DNA of 40,252 nucleotides. It comes from Oscillospiraceae bacterium (GTDB lineage Bacteria; Bacillota; Clostridia; Oscillospirales; Acutalibacteraceae). The stretch lies in assembly GCA_022763825.1 (NCBI GenBank), contig JALEQX010000009.1:1-40252 (forward strand), in the 5' to 3' direction. Below the pieces are notes generated by a model, which searched no databases, was not told the DNA's origin, and saw only the letters and a list, made by a program, of their open reading frames with translations. The stretch's first letter is position 1, and each line of letters starts with the position of its first letter. The position numbers were made by a program, and so were the translations under genes. This document shows, in pieces, positions 8,927-17,198 of the stretch.

Positions 8927-9139
8927 TCAAACCATGATTCTTCGAGCCATTTCTTCGCTGATAGCTACCCTCGCTTCTTTTACGTTAACAATAACGTTAC
9001 CGTTGAGCGAACTTACTATCATAACGTTTCCCCCGACTACGAAGCCGAGATTTTCGAGATGTTTTTTTACTTCGGGACTGCCGCCGATTTTTTTTATCGT
9101 GTTTTCCTCGCCGACATCCGCCAATGCTAAAGGCATCAT
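8927..9139 (-). CDS. feoA: FeoA domain protein (first copy)
   Basis: This 70-residue protein begins MMPLALADVGEENTIKKIGG and has the FeoA pattern of a Leu-Gly turn (ENLGFVVGGNVMIV) and a final strand ending ISEEMARRIMV. The start at 9139 is chosen because AGGAG lies 8 bases before it. An upstream in-frame start at 9184 would put that Shine-Dalgarno inside the gene. It is the first gene of the iron operon, about 107 bases downstream of a strong promoter with two TTAG-N6-CTAA operators in the leader. The role is accessory to FeoB. Confidence 0.9.
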   Translation of the reverse strand: MMPLALADVGEENTIKKIGGSPEVKKHLENLGFVVGGNVMIVSSLNGNVIVNVKEARVAISEEMARRIMV

Positions 9140-9188
9140 TTTTTTATCTCCTCTTTCCGCACCCGTCCTTAAACAAGCCGACAATTAA

Positions 9189-9202
9189 TTAGTAAAGACT
9201 AA
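9189..9202. promoter_or_regulatory. Predicted iron-regulator operator, TTAG-N6-CTAA (box B)
   Basis: TTAG at 9189-9192 and CTAA at 9199-9202, with the inner bases T and A also symmetric. It lies in the feoA1 leader about 20 bases downstream of the stronger box at 9221. Confidence 0.55.
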
Positions 9203-9220
9203 CTGACGGGTCGAAATTAC

Positions 9221-9238
9221 GGTTAGCACTCGCTAACC
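9221..9238. promoter_or_regulatory. Predicted iron-regulator operator, perfect GGTTAGC/GCTAACC repeat (box A)
   Basis: Seven-base arms GGTTAGC and GCTAACC flank ACTC. The core is TTAG-N6-CTAA and resembles the central part of the DtxR/IdeR box (GTTAG ... CTAAC). It begins 7 bases downstream of the -10 box of feoA1, covering the likely transcription start, so an iron-loaded DtxR-type repressor would block initiation. Confidence 0.75.
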
Positions 9239-9245
9239 AATACAT

Positions 9246-9274
9246 ATAATACTCACAATATTGTTTTTTGTCAA
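9246..9274 (-). promoter_or_regulatory. SigA-type promoter of the feo operon
   Basis: On the minus strand TTGACA (plus 9269-9274) and TATTAT (plus 9246-9251) are 17 bases apart. It drives feoA1-feoA2-feoB and the downstream genes, with operator box A directly after the -10. Confidence 0.85.
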
Positions 9275-9325
9275 TACGTTTTTTAATTATTTTTCGTCGA
9301 AAAAACAAATTTATTACCTTGCACA

Positions 9326-9349
9326 AATAGTTAGTATTGGCTAACTATT
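9326..9349. promoter_or_regulatory. Predicted iron-regulator operator, AATAGTTAG/CTAACTATT repeat (box C)
   Basis: Perfect nine-base arms flank six bases, again with TTAG-N6-CTAA at the core. It lies between the two divergent promoters, closer to the regulator gene, and could mediate autoregulation of the DtxR-type protein encoded at 9438. Confidence 0.7.
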
Positions 9350-9374
9350 TATATGTTCAAATTTAACACATTAC

Positions 9375-9403
9375 TTGATTTTACTCTGCAAATGTGTTAG
9401 TAT
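9375..9403 (+). promoter_or_regulatory. Likely promoter of the divergent DtxR-type regulator
   Basis: TTGATT (9375-9380) and TAGTAT (9398-9403) are 17 bases apart, with TG one base before the -10. An alternative start with TTGCAC at 9319 would place operator box C inside the promoter. The choice is uncertain. Confidence 0.45.
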
Positions 9404-9437
9404 AAACAATAAACAATGATTTAAGGCGGTAATTTAC

Positions 9438-9803
9438 GTGGAACTGAAGGAATCCGGACAGATGTATCTTGAAACTATATACGTTCTCTCGCTTAAAAGC
9501 AGCGCGGTACGCTCTCTTGATGTAGCACAGCATATGGGATTCTCAAAGCCGAGCGTAAGCCGTGCCGTCGGAATTCTCAAAAATAACGGATATCTCCTTA
9601 TGGATAAGGACGGATATCTTACATTAACACCCGAGGGCAGAAGAATCGGAGAGAAAATATATGACCGGCACACTACCCTGACATCATTTTTAATAAAGCT
9701 CGGAGTCAGCGAAAAAACGGCAGCCGAGGACGCGTGTAAAATGGAGCATGACATATCCGACGCTACATTCGAAGCGATAAAAGCGCACATTAAAAATAAA
9801 TAA
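9438..9803 (+). CDS. DtxR/IdeR-family metal-dependent transcriptional regulator
   Basis: This 121-residue protein has an N-terminal winged helix-turn-helix (LDVAQHMGFSKPSVSRAVGIL, residues 30-50, split by one turn) and a C-terminal dimerisation and metal domain, without the SH3 domain of long DtxR proteins. Aligned by eye to DtxR, the ligand set is Met (QMYLETIY), His (DRH), Cys and Glu-His (CKMEH). This is the iron-type pattern Met10/Cys102/Glu105/His106, not the MntR pattern with Asp8/Glu99. It is therefore expected to bind Fe(II) and repress feo through the TTAG-N6-CTAA boxes. GTG start with AAGGCGG upstream. The gene is divergent from feoA1. Confidence 0.9.
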   Translation: MELKESGQMYLETIYVLSLKSSAVRSLDVAQHMGFSKPSVSRAVGILKNNGYLLMDKDGYLTLTPEGRRIGEKIYDRHTTLTSFLIKLGVSEKTAAEDACKMEHDISDATFEAIKAHIKNK

Positions 9804-9820
9804 TTCATATAAAGACAAAG

Positions 9821-9849
9821 AAAACGCCCGCCGAAATGCGGACGTTTTT
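9821..9849. terminator. Bidirectional terminator between the DtxR gene and the aldolase gene
   Basis: AAAACG-C-CCGC and GCGG-A-CGTTTT pair with one mismatch around a 6-base loop, flanked by A-run and T-run, so it can serve both converging genes. Confidence 0.8.
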
Positions 9850-9873
9850 CTGTTTTATTTAATCTGTTTATTA

Positions 9874-10797
9874 TCAGCCGATTTTAAACATATCTCTGTA
9901 AAGAGAAACCATGCCGTGAAGCTGTTCGGTGCTGATTCTGTTCAACGCGTCGAGCCTATTCTCGTCGCAGAGTCGGCTCTTTGTTGTAATGTCAAGACCT
10001 TCCATCTGTAAAAAGTACTTTGCATTACACGAATAAGCCTGCCCCTCCGCCGCAGAGCAGAAGCCTACGAAATCCTGTAATTTCTGCGCTCTGTCGGGAT
10101 CCGATTCAAAGCATCTGCACTCCTCGCCGATAATTTCGGGATAGAAATTCGCCATTATTCCGGAGAATCCCGCGGCGCCGTCCTTGAGAGACTGAAGAAG
10201 AGTCGCCGCATTAGCGTTAAATATTCTCAAATCAGAACCTTTGAGAGTATCAAGTTTTTCCTTAAGCTGAGGAATCGAACAGCAGGTATCTTTTATAAAT
10301 TGGAATTTAGGATCCTGCGCCATTTTGGAGAGGACATAGGGTGAAAGAAGTCTCTTGTATGGATGAGGACACTCGTAAACGCCCAAAGCTATTTCGGGTA
10401 TTTTATCAATAACATAGTACATATTCTTTAACAGAACGTCGTCGCTCTCGTCAGCTTTTGCGAATCTGTTGGAAATAAAAACATACGCGTCAACGCCCGT
10501 TTCAATTATCTTATTTGCCTCGTAAGCCTGTCTGTCGAGGTCATCAGCACAGTGACCGGACGCAACGATCGCAACGCCCTCGGGTCTGTGCTTCATAATG
10601 AAATCGATAAGTTCAAGTCTCTCCTCGAACGACAGCGCAAAAATCTCGCTCGACTGGCAGATGGCAAAAATTCCGTCTACCTTTTTCGAAGCGTACCATT
10701 CGAGAATCTGTTCAACGGCATTATAATCAATTTTGTTGTCGTCTGTGAACGGGGTTATCATGGTAGGATAAACACCGTTCGGTATTTTTTTAATCAT
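9874..10797 (-). CDS. DapA/NanA-family (dihydrodipicolinate synthase-like) aldolase
   Basis: This 307-residue TIM-barrel protein belongs to the Schiff-base aldolases. The catalytic Lys is K169 in FQFIKDT, and the partner Tyr is Y141 in GVYECPHPYK. The usual GTTGE pyruvate-binding loop reads CQSSE (47-51), so the canonical Thr pair is Ser-Ser and the Gly are lost. That argues against true DapA and suggests another 2-oxo acid substrate such as a sugar acid or sialic acid analogue. AGGAG precedes the ATG by about 8 bases, and the gap to the upstream Gfo/Idh gene is 17 bases, so the two form an operon. The substrate is unknown. Confidence 0.88.
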   Translation of the reverse strand: MIKKIPNGVYPTMITPFTDDNKIDYNAVEQILEWYASKKVDGIFAICQSSEIFALSFEERLELIDFIMKHRPEGVAIVASGHCADDLDRQAYEANKIIETGVDAYVFISNRFAKADESDDVLLKNMYYVIDKIPEIALGVYECPHPYKRLLSPYVLSKMAQDPKFQFIKDTCCSIPQLKEKLDTLKGSDLRIFNANAATLLQSLKDGAAGFSGIMANFYPEIIGEECRCFESDPDRAQKLQDFVGFCSAAEGQAYSCNAKYFLQMEGLDITTKSRLCDENRLDALNRISTEQLHGMVSLYRDMFKIG

Positions 10798-10814
10798 TTC
10801 TGAAATCTCCTTTA

Positions 10815-11783
10815 TTAAAATCTGAAATTATTTTGTTTTCTTATCTCCTGCATAAGCGAACAGACAGTCATTGACATATCAAGACATTCGTTATAAAAAT
10901 CAAGACGTTTGCCGTTTGCAAAATCTATAAAATCGCGTATCTCCATGCTCATGACCACATTTTCGTCTATTGCGGGATATATTTCGGCGCACTCCTTATT
11001 TTTATATAATTTAATGTCGGTAAGTTTTGAACATGAAGCGAACGTGACGGTTCCCTCATCGCCGAATATCTGCGACGGCGCATAGCTCTGCCCGACTTTC
11101 GAATATGTAAGCGTTACCGTCTTATCATTATATATAAATAATACAGTTCCCGAATGATCGGCTCCTGTCGGAAGAAAATCACAATGCGAAACAATACGTT
11201 CGGGACGTCCGAATATTTCTACGGCGACATAAATATTGTATACGCCTAAATCCATAAGACCGCCCGTACAGAATTCGGGGTTGAATATATTCGGCATTTC
11301 ACCGTCTTTTAACGCTTTGTACTTTGACGACAGCTGTGAAAAATCAATACTTGCACTGCGTACGTTTCCGCATAGTCCGACGGCTTCTTTAAGTTTTGAA
11401 AGCGCGTCGGCATGAAGAGATTTTATCGCCTCAACAAACAAAACGCCGTTTTTCTCAGCCGTTTCATGAATCGTTTTAAGTTGTTCGGCCGTTACCGCGG
11501 CAGGCTTTTCGCAGAGAACGTGTTTTCCGTGGTTGAGCGCGTTCACCGACTGCTCAAAATGCAGGCTGTTCGGACTTGCTATATACACTGCGTCTATATT
11601 TTTATCTTCAAGCATTTCATCATAATCGCAGAAGCTTTTTTTTGCGCCGTTTTTCAAAGCGAAAGCCTCGGCTCTCGAAGCGTCACGGGAATAAACTGAA
11701 TAGAGATTAAACGAGTCAAGCAGTCTGCCCGATTTAATAAAGCTTTCGGTAATCCATGACGTACCGACAGTTGCAAAATTCAT
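10815..11783 (-). CDS. Gfo/Idh/MocA-family NAD(P)-dependent oxidoreductase
   Basis: This 322-residue protein has an N-terminal Rossmann fold (VGTSWITESF, residues 6-15), the family signature EKPAAV with EKP at 92-94, and a C-terminal beta-sheet substrate domain (GGLMDLGVYNIYVAVEIFG). Members reduce or oxidise sugars, inositols or related polyols. The start at 11783 is chosen because AAAGGGG lies 8 bases before the ATG; the upstream GTG overlaps that site. It leads an operon with the DapA/NanA-like aldolase, which suggests catabolism of a sugar acid, but no substrate can be assigned. Confidence 0.92.
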   Translation of the reverse strand: MNFATVGTSWITESFIKSGRLLDSFNLYSVYSRDASRAEAFALKNGAKKSFCDYDEMLEDKNIDAVYIASPNSLHFEQSVNALNHGKHVLCEKPAAVTAEQLKTIHETAEKNGVLFVEAIKSLHADALSKLKEAVGLCGNVRSASIDFSQLSSKYKALKDGEMPNIFNPEFCTGGLMDLGVYNIYVAVEIFGRPERIVSHCDFLPTGADHSGTVLFIYNDKTVTLTYSKVGQSYAPSQIFGDEGTVTFASCSKLTDIKLYKNKECAEIYPAIDENVVMSMEIRDFIDFANGKRLDFYNECLDMSMTVCSLMQEIRKQNNFRF

Positions 11784-11810
11784 AGTCGAATCCCCTTTCA
11801 CTGCTTACTA

Positions 11811-11838
11811 ATTATAACATTATAAATAAAAAAAGCAA
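11811..11838 (-). promoter_or_regulatory. Promoter of the Gfo/Idh-aldolase pair
   Basis: On the minus strand TTGCTT (plus 11833-11838) and TATAAT (plus 11811-11816) are 16 bases apart, with TG just before the -10. It is divergent from the promoter of the membrane protein at 11918. Confidence 0.6.
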
Positions 11839-11877
11839 TTATTTTTTTAATTTTTATGGACTTTAATTTACAAGATA

Positions 11878-11886
11878 TGATATAAT
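11878..11886 (+). promoter_or_regulatory. Extended -10 promoter of the unknown membrane protein
   Basis: TGATATAAT is a perfect extended -10 element 32 bases before the chosen start. The -35 region is poor (TGGACT at about 18 bases spacing), as is common for extended -10 promoters. Confidence 0.6.
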
Positions 11887-11917
11887 TTATTAATAAAATC
11901 ATTAAGGAATGTTATGC

Positions 11918-13402
11918 ATGTCTGTGTTAAATATGATTATGTTTATCGCATTCTCCGTTATTGCCGTTTCATGGGGCTGGGGTATGCGAGGAACCGCTAT
12001 AGGCGGTGAAAAGGGCGCGATGCTCCCCGGTGCTCTGCTGGGACTTAGTTTTGCGTCGTTTGCCGGAACGGACCGAACCGTTGAATATTATTTTATTTTT
12101 ACCGCGGCGGGCGCTGTCGGAATGTACGTCGGCGGTCAGATGACATACGGCGAGACTCTCGGACTTACCATGGATTCATCACCTGCTCCGAATATGAAAC
12201 GCGGTATGACTGCTCTGTTTATTAAAGGCGGAACGTGGTTTTCGGTTTCCTGGGGCTGTCTTTTTATGACCTTGTCGCTCGTGAGCCGTCTTATATATGA
12301 TATAAAGGACGTTATCGCGTTCTTTATTCTGCTGCCGGTTCTATCGGTCATATTTACATTTTTATTCAACAGGCCGTACGACCCGGCAACCGAAAAATAT
12401 CCGCGCGTTTATTTTTCAAAAACGAGAAAAGAAACATGGGGAAATGTTCTTGCATTTACTGCGGACATTATTATTATTTCCGCCGTAAACAGAGATCTGC
12501 TCACTCTTGCCATGACATGCGCGGGATTTCTGACCGGCGGATTCGGATGGATGGCGGCTCAATTTTGCCAAATCCGAACAAAGTACCCGTTTAAGAACGG
12601 AAAATATATTTTTAATTCTATTCATAAATACTGTCTCGACAGCTGGAAGCTTATGGAGTGCGTTTTCGGAGCAATATGCGGACTCGGAATGTCCGTTTGC
12701 ACGATAATTCTCATGCCCAATGTTACGGAGCGTTTAAGTTCGGCAAGCTGGCACAGATTCCGCGGATTTATTTCACCTGAAACCGATACTGTTCTCGGAA
12801 TAATCTATTTATGCTTAATAGCCCTGGATTCCGTTCAGTATCTTTTAAAACTCAAAAAAACAAGGGCAGAACTTGCAAAAATGTTTTCCCTCTCTCTGTT
12901 AAGCCGTGAAGAATATGACAGAGCAGTCGAATTAGCGCCCGTAGAACAGAAAAAAAGCGTGCGCGTTTACCAAAAGATATGCGAATACGCGGAATTTCCG
13001 ATATACTGCATAATACCTATGCTTTTTATATTTATAGGAAGCATAGAAACGGCAAAACTTGTCTCGTTTACGGTAATATTTATCGTCCTGTCACAGGAAC
13101 TGAGCTTTAAACTGCTCAAAGGTATAAAGAATCAAAGAATTTGGGAATTATTCATGTACTCGATACCGCTGATTTTCGGTATATTGCAGTTTATGAACGG
13201 TTACACTCCTGATATATTCCTGACAATGTTCGTTTACACGGTGCTGTACGAGGGTGTATATCTCGTTAAACGAGTATGGGAATTCTCCCTCCAGAAAAAA
13301 ACGGACAATCTGAAAACTTACTTTTCGTCGGGGCTTATAACACATATATATTTCTGCGCCTGCTGTATAATTTTAATGGTTTGGACTATTTTCATTAAAT
13401 AA
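11918..13402 (+). CDS. Polytopic membrane protein of unknown function, about 14 helices
   Basis: I do not recognise this 494-residue protein. Around 13-14 hydrophobic segments can be counted, from residues 2-20 to a last helix that ends at the C-terminus. The most striking part is a Gly-rich N-terminal loop after helix 1, GWGMRGTAIGGEKGAMLPG, with further Gly-rich segments (GMYVGGQMTYGETLG, FLTGGFGWMAAQ). These look like conserved re-entrant or packing motifs. A charged cytosolic stretch with REEYDRAVELAP lies near residue 340. The start at 11918 is preferred, because AAGGA ends directly before the alternative ATG at 11909. It is transcribed alone and divergently from the Gfo/Idh-aldolase pair, so a transporter for the same substrate is possible but unproven. 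Confidence 0.7.
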   Translation: MSVLNMIMFIAFSVIAVSWGWGMRGTAIGGEKGAMLPGALLGLSFASFAGTDRTVEYYFIFTAAGAVGMYVGGQMTYGETLGLTMDSSPAPNMKRGMTALFIKGGTWFSVSWGCLFMTLSLVSRLIYDIKDVIAFFILLPVLSVIFTFLFNRPYDPATEKYPRVYFSKTRKETWGNVLAFTADIIIISAVNRDLLTLAMTCAGFLTGGFGWMAAQFCQIRTKYPFKNGKYIFNSIHKYCLDSWKLMECVFGAICGLGMSVCTIILMPNVTERLSSASWHRFRGFISPETDTVLGIIYLCLIALDSVQYLLKLKKTRAELAKMFSLSLLSREEYDRAVELAPVEQKKSVRVYQKICEYAEFPIYCIIPMLFIFIGSIETAKLVSFTVIFIVLSQELSFKLLKGIKNQRIWELFMYSIPLIFGILQFMNGYTPDIFLTMFVYTVLYEGVYLVKRVWEFSLQKKTDNLKTYFSSGLITHIYFCACCIILMVWTIFIK

Positions 13403-13424
13403 TTAATTAAAATCAATAAAAACT

Positions 13425-13460
13425 CGCCGTTCGGGTGAATAATCCGAACGGCGTATTTTT
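13425..13460. terminator. Bidirectional terminator between the membrane protein and tyrS
   Basis: Ten-base perfect arms CGCCGTTCGG and CCGAACGGCG surround a 9-base loop, followed on the plus strand by a T-run and on the minus strand by A/T-rich sequence. It serves the converging membrane protein gene and tyrS. Confidence 0.9.
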
Positions 13461-13470
13461 TTACGGTATT

Positions 13471-14697
13471 TTATTTTACAACAACTTTTATGAATATCTT
13501 TTTGCCCTTTTTAAGAACAACATATCCCTTATCAAAATCCGAACGTTTGATAACGGCAACGGCGGATTCGGGTTTAACGTCGTCTACGCTGACTCCGCCC
13601 TGGTCGATAAGACGTCTGCCCTCGCCCTTAGATTTCGCAATAGCGCACTTTACGAGCAATTCGGTAACTGCAATCGAGCCGTCGATGAAATCATCCTCGC
13701 TGATTGCAACCTCGGGCATGGTATCGACGTTTGAAGCGCCGGAGAAAAGGTTTCTTGCAGTTGCCTGCGCTTTCTGCGCTTCCTCCTCGCCGTGAACAAG
13801 TTTCGTAAGCTCAAATGCAAGAATTTCTTTCGCCGTGTTGAGTTGACTGCCCTCCCATGAAGCCATTTCGTCAATCTCTTCAATAGGCAGGAACGTTAAC
13901 ATTCTTATACACTTGAGAACGTCGGCGTCGTCTACATTTCTCCAATACTGATAGAATTCATAGGGAGATGTCTTATTCGGGTCGAGCCATACTGCATTGC
14001 CCGCGGTTTTGCCCATCTTCTTGCCCTGTGAATCGGTAAGCAGTGTAATAGTCATTGCATGAGCGTCCTTGCCGAGCTTCTTTCTGATAAGCTCCGTACC
14101 GCCGAGCATGTTGCTCCACTGGTCGTCTCCGCCGAACTGCATATTACAGTTGTATTCCTTGAAAAGATGATAAAAATCGTAGCTCTGCATTATCATGTAG
14201 TTAAACTCAAAGAACGAAAGTCCCTTTTCCATTCTCTGCTTATAACACTCGGCTCTTAACATATTGTTGACCGAGAAGCATGTTCCGACTTCTCTTAAGA
14301 GTTCAACATAGTTGAGATTTAAAAGCCAGTCGGCATTATTGACCATCCGAGCCTTACCCTCGCCGAATTCAATGAATTTCTCCATCTGTTTTCTGAAGCA
14401 CTCTGCGTTATGGTCTATGTCCGCTCTCGTAAGCATTTTTCTCATGTCGGTTCTGCCCGAGGGGTCGCCGATCATGGTCGTACCGCCTCCGATAAGGGCG
14501 ATAGGCTTGTTGCCCGCCATCTGCAAACGCTTCATAAGCGTAAGAGCCATAAAATGTCCCGCGGTAAGGCTGTCTGCCGTACAGTCGAAACCTATGTAAA
14601 AGGTCGCCTTGCCTGCGTTGACCATTTCGCGTATTTCCTCTTCGTTGGTAACCTGAGCGATAAGACCTCTCGCTTTAAGTTCCTCGTAAATCTGCAT
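13471..14697 (-). CDS. tyrS: Tyrosyl-tRNA synthetase
   Basis: This class I synthetase attaches tyrosine to tRNA-Tyr. Its 408 residues contain the HIGH-like AGHF (46-49), the GDPSGRTD segment, the tRNA/Tyr-binding region around GGDDQWSNM and the KMSKS-like KMGKT loop. It ends in an S4 RNA-binding domain (LIDQGGVSVDD). The start at 14697 is set by GGAGG 8 bases upstream; the in-frame TTG further up overlaps that site. It follows the TIM-barrel isomerase by 21 bases, so it is the last gene of the nusB-recN transcript. No T-box leader is present, in contrast to many Firmicute tyrS genes. Confidence 0.97.
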   Translation of the reverse strand: MQIYEELKARGLIAQVTNEEEIREMVNAGKATFYIGFDCTADSLTAGHFMALTLMKRLQMAGNKPIALIGGGTTMIGDPSGRTDMRKMLTRADIDHNAECFRKQMEKFIEFGEGKARMVNNADWLLNLNYVELLREVGTCFSVNNMLRAECYKQRMEKGLSFFEFNYMIMQSYDFYHLFKEYNCNMQFGGDDQWSNMLGGTELIRKKLGKDAHAMTITLLTDSQGKKMGKTAGNAVWLDPNKTSPYEFYQYWRNVDDADVLKCIRMLTFLPIEEIDEMASWEGSQLNTAKEILAFELTKLVHGEEEAQKAQATARNLFSGASNVDTMPEVAISEDDFIDGSIAVTELLVKCAIAKSKGEGRRLIDQGGVSVDDVKPESAVAVIKRSDFDKGYVVLKKGKKIFIKVVVK

Positions 14698-14718
14698 TTT
14701 TATATCCTCCAAAATATA

Positions 14719-15504
14719 TTATCTGAATTTTTTCATAACCTCGTAAGACGAGATTAAATCATTTTCAAAATCGTCCGTCGACCCCTCTATCGAAACACGG
14801 GGACATCCGACCTTTTTAAGATTATCAATAAACTCCGAATAATCGAAATTATATTTTTCATTCGGATAAACTCTTTTGTGTCTGCCTGTTGAAACGGGAT
14901 ATGATATATGTGCGTGAATCAAATCGCTTCCGACTGCGAGAATATTCGCATAATCATCACCCGACTCGAGCATGTGATATATATCCGCAAGAACATGAAT
15001 CCGCCCGCTGCCCGTCATTGAAGCGGTAATACACGCCTCCTTGAGCGTATTTATTACTTGGGTTTCCTGTCTGCACAACGGTTCTATTGCTAAATCAATA
15101 TCATATTTATCACAAAGCCCGGCGACCGTATCTTTAAGAAAATGAACCGTCTGCAAACAGCATTCTCTTAATGAATAACCGTCCTTTACATCTCTTGCTC
15201 TGCCGGAACCGAATACGACAATTTCAGTTCCGAGTTTCTTGCACCGTTCAAAGCCCTTTTCTATAAACTTATAAAGCGCGTCATAATCTACGTTTTTACC
15301 GGTAACGCTCATTTCGCCGGGTAAAAAGCAGTTTGCCGCTTCGCATTTTATTCCGCTTTCCGAGAGCGCGGAATATAAGCTTAAGAAATCACCGTCCGAC
15401 ATTGAAGCCACTGAATTAAATCCTGTCTCCATATAGTCAAATCCGGCTTTTTTTATAAGCTCGGGATTCCTTACATCCGTACCCGCGCAAATGCCGATTC
15501 TCAT
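14719..15504 (-). CDS. Sugar phosphate isomerase/epimerase-like TIM-barrel protein
   Basis: This 261-residue protein is of the xylose-isomerase-like / AP endonuclease 2 fold. The metal ligands expected for the fold can be followed: Glu in AIEPLCRQETQVINT, Asp in LADIYHM, His in IHAHIS and Glu in VSIEGS. Such proteins isomerise or epimerise sugars, inosose or hydroxypyruvate through a divalent metal. The ATG overlaps the recN stop by 4 bases, so it is translationally coupled to recN and followed closely by tyrS. Nothing in this context indicates the substrate. Confidence 0.85.
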   Translation of the reverse strand: MRIGICAGTDVRNPELIKKAGFDYMETGFNSVASMSDGDFLSLYSALSESGIKCEAANCFLPGEMSVTGKNVDYDALYKFIEKGFERCKKLGTEIVVFGSGRARDVKDGYSLRECCLQTVHFLKDTVAGLCDKYDIDLAIEPLCRQETQVINTLKEACITASMTGSGRIHVLADIYHMLESGDDYANILAVGSDLIHAHISYPVSTGRHKRVYPNEKYNFDYSEFIDNLKKVGCPRVSIEGSTDDFENDLISSYEVMKKFR

Positions 15505-17186
15505 AAAGTCGCCTCCTTATATTTCTGCGCCTCTGTAAGCATGTGCTGTGCGGAGGACAACTGAATTTCATCGTCGGCTTCTCCGCCCACTATTCTCGCT
15601 ATCGCACGTTTTCGTCCGTCAAAGTCGAGAGAGTGCACGTGCGTAAATGTTTTATCGTGTTCGGTTGATTTTGATATCTCAAAATGAGAGTCCGCGAACG
15701 AAGCAATAACGGGCAGATGAGTTATACATAAAACCTGATGTATCCTCGACAGCGAATAAAGTTTCTTCGCTATCATGCCGGCGGCATGTCCGCTCACACC
15801 CGTATCTATTTCGTCAAATATCAGCGTGGAAATATCGTCTTTTTCCGCAAGCGCACTTTTTATCGCAAGCATTATTCTCGACAGCTCTCCTCCGGACGCA
15901 GTTTTGGCAAGAGGCTTAGGCTCTTCGCCCGCATTGGGAGAAATTAAAAATTCTATATTATCAATACCCGTCGGAGTAAACGGACAGAGTTCGCGTCTGA
16001 CTTTAAAAACAACCGACGGCATATCGAGAGTTTCCAGTTCGGATTTTACTTTTCTTTCAAATTCTCGCGCCGTTTTCATCCTGACTTTCGAAAGATTTTC
16101 GGCTTTTTGCACCGTCAGTTCATAACAGCGTTCGTATTCGTTTTTAAGTTCTTCTATCTTAGAATCGGAAAGTTCAATACTTTCGAGTTCTTTTTTTGCG
16201 TTTTCATAGTATTCAATAACGTCGCTCTCTTCGGGACCGTATTTCTTTTTTAGCGTAAACAGGACATCGAGTCTGTCCTCTATCTCCTGAAGTTCTCCCA
16301 TATCAAAAGACGACGATTCTATGAAAGAATTAATCTCGGAAGCCAAATCCTCGGCGGAATAGGCAATATCGTTGAGCGCTCCTGCGGTTTTTTCAAACTC
16401 ATGTGACATTGATGCCGCCTCGGAAACAGCGGACGAAGCATCAAACAGCATACTGCAAGCGCCCGAAAACTCACCGTCGCCGGACAGAGCATTCCTTGCC
16501 CTGACAAGAGCGTCCGTAATACTTTTATAATTATTAATTACATTTTTTCTTTCACTCAGAATTTGAGTTTCGCCCTCCTCGATATGAGCTTTTTCAATTT
16601 CGTCCGTCTGATATTTCAAAAGATCAATTCGTCTTGCTTTTTCGCCTTCGTCCATAGTCAGCTTTTTAATCTCGCCTTTTATTTCAAAAAGTTTTCTGTA
16701 TGAAGTATAATAATCCTTTATAAGCAAAGAATCAGAAGCCAGCGCGTCGATAAACGAGATGTGAAACTGAGGCTGCATTAATTGCTGAGAATCGGACTGA
16801 CCGTGAATATTGATAAGCGTTATTCCGATTTTTTTAAGCGTCGAAACAGGAACGCCGACCGAATTTATCTTACAGACGTTCCGTCCGTCGCGCTGAAGCG
16901 TCCTTACGATTCTGATGCATCTGTCCTCGCAGGCTATGCCCGCCTCGTCGAGCGCGCTGCAGGAAGAAGAAGAAATATCCGTAAACAAAGCCGAAACGCG
17001 CGCAGAACTCTCCCCCGTCCTGATAAGATCGCGCGATGTTTTCTCCCCGAGCACGGCATTTATCGAATCTATAATAATCGATTTGCCCGCGCCTGTCTCT
17101 CCCGTCAGACAATTAAATCCGTCGGTAAAATCTATTGATGCATATTCAATTATTGCAATGTTTTCTATTACAAGATTTGAAAGCAT
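15501..17186 (-). CDS. recN: DNA repair protein RecN
   Basis: RecN is an SMC-like ATPase that acts early at double-strand breaks. The 561 residues show Walker A GETGAGKS (29-36), a long central coiled-coil (about residues 150-390), the ABC signature SGGELSRIMLAIK, Walker B LIFDEIDTGVSG and the His switch ITHLPVIAS. It lies 12 bases after argR and overlaps the next gene by 4. The argR-recN order is conserved in Firmicutes. The spoIVB and spo0A genes that often follow recN are not here. Confidence 0.96.
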   Translation of the reverse strand: MLSNLVIENIAIIEYASIDFTDGFNCLTGETGAGKSIIIDSINAVLGEKTSRDLIRTGESSARVSALFTDISSSSCSALDEAGIACEDRCIRIVRTLQRDGRNVCKINSVGVPVSTLKKIGITLINIHGQSDSQQLMQPQFHISFIDALASDSLLIKDYYTSYRKLFEIKGEIKKLTMDEGEKARRIDLLKYQTDEIEKAHIEEGETQILSERKNVINNYKSITDALVRARNALSGDGEFSGACSMLFDASSAVSEAASMSHEFEKTAGALNDIAYSAEDLASEINSFIESSSFDMGELQEIEDRLDVLFTLKKKYGPEESDVIEYYENAKKELESIELSDSKIEELKNEYERCYELTVQKAENLSKVRMKTAREFERKVKSELETLDMPSVVFKVRRELCPFTPTGIDNIEFLISPNAGEEPKPLAKTASGGELSRIMLAIKSALAEKDDISTLIFDEIDTGVSGHAAGMIAKKLYSLSRIHQVLCITHLPVIASFADSHFEISKSTEHDKTFTHVHSLDFDGRKRAIARIVGGEADDEIQLSSAQHMLTEAQKYKEATL

Positions 17187-17198
17187 AAATAATATTCC

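Noticed and set aside
14698..14718. T-box riboswitch before tyrS
   Set aside because: Only 21 bases separate tyrS from the upstream gene, too short for a T-box, and no T-box sequence is present.
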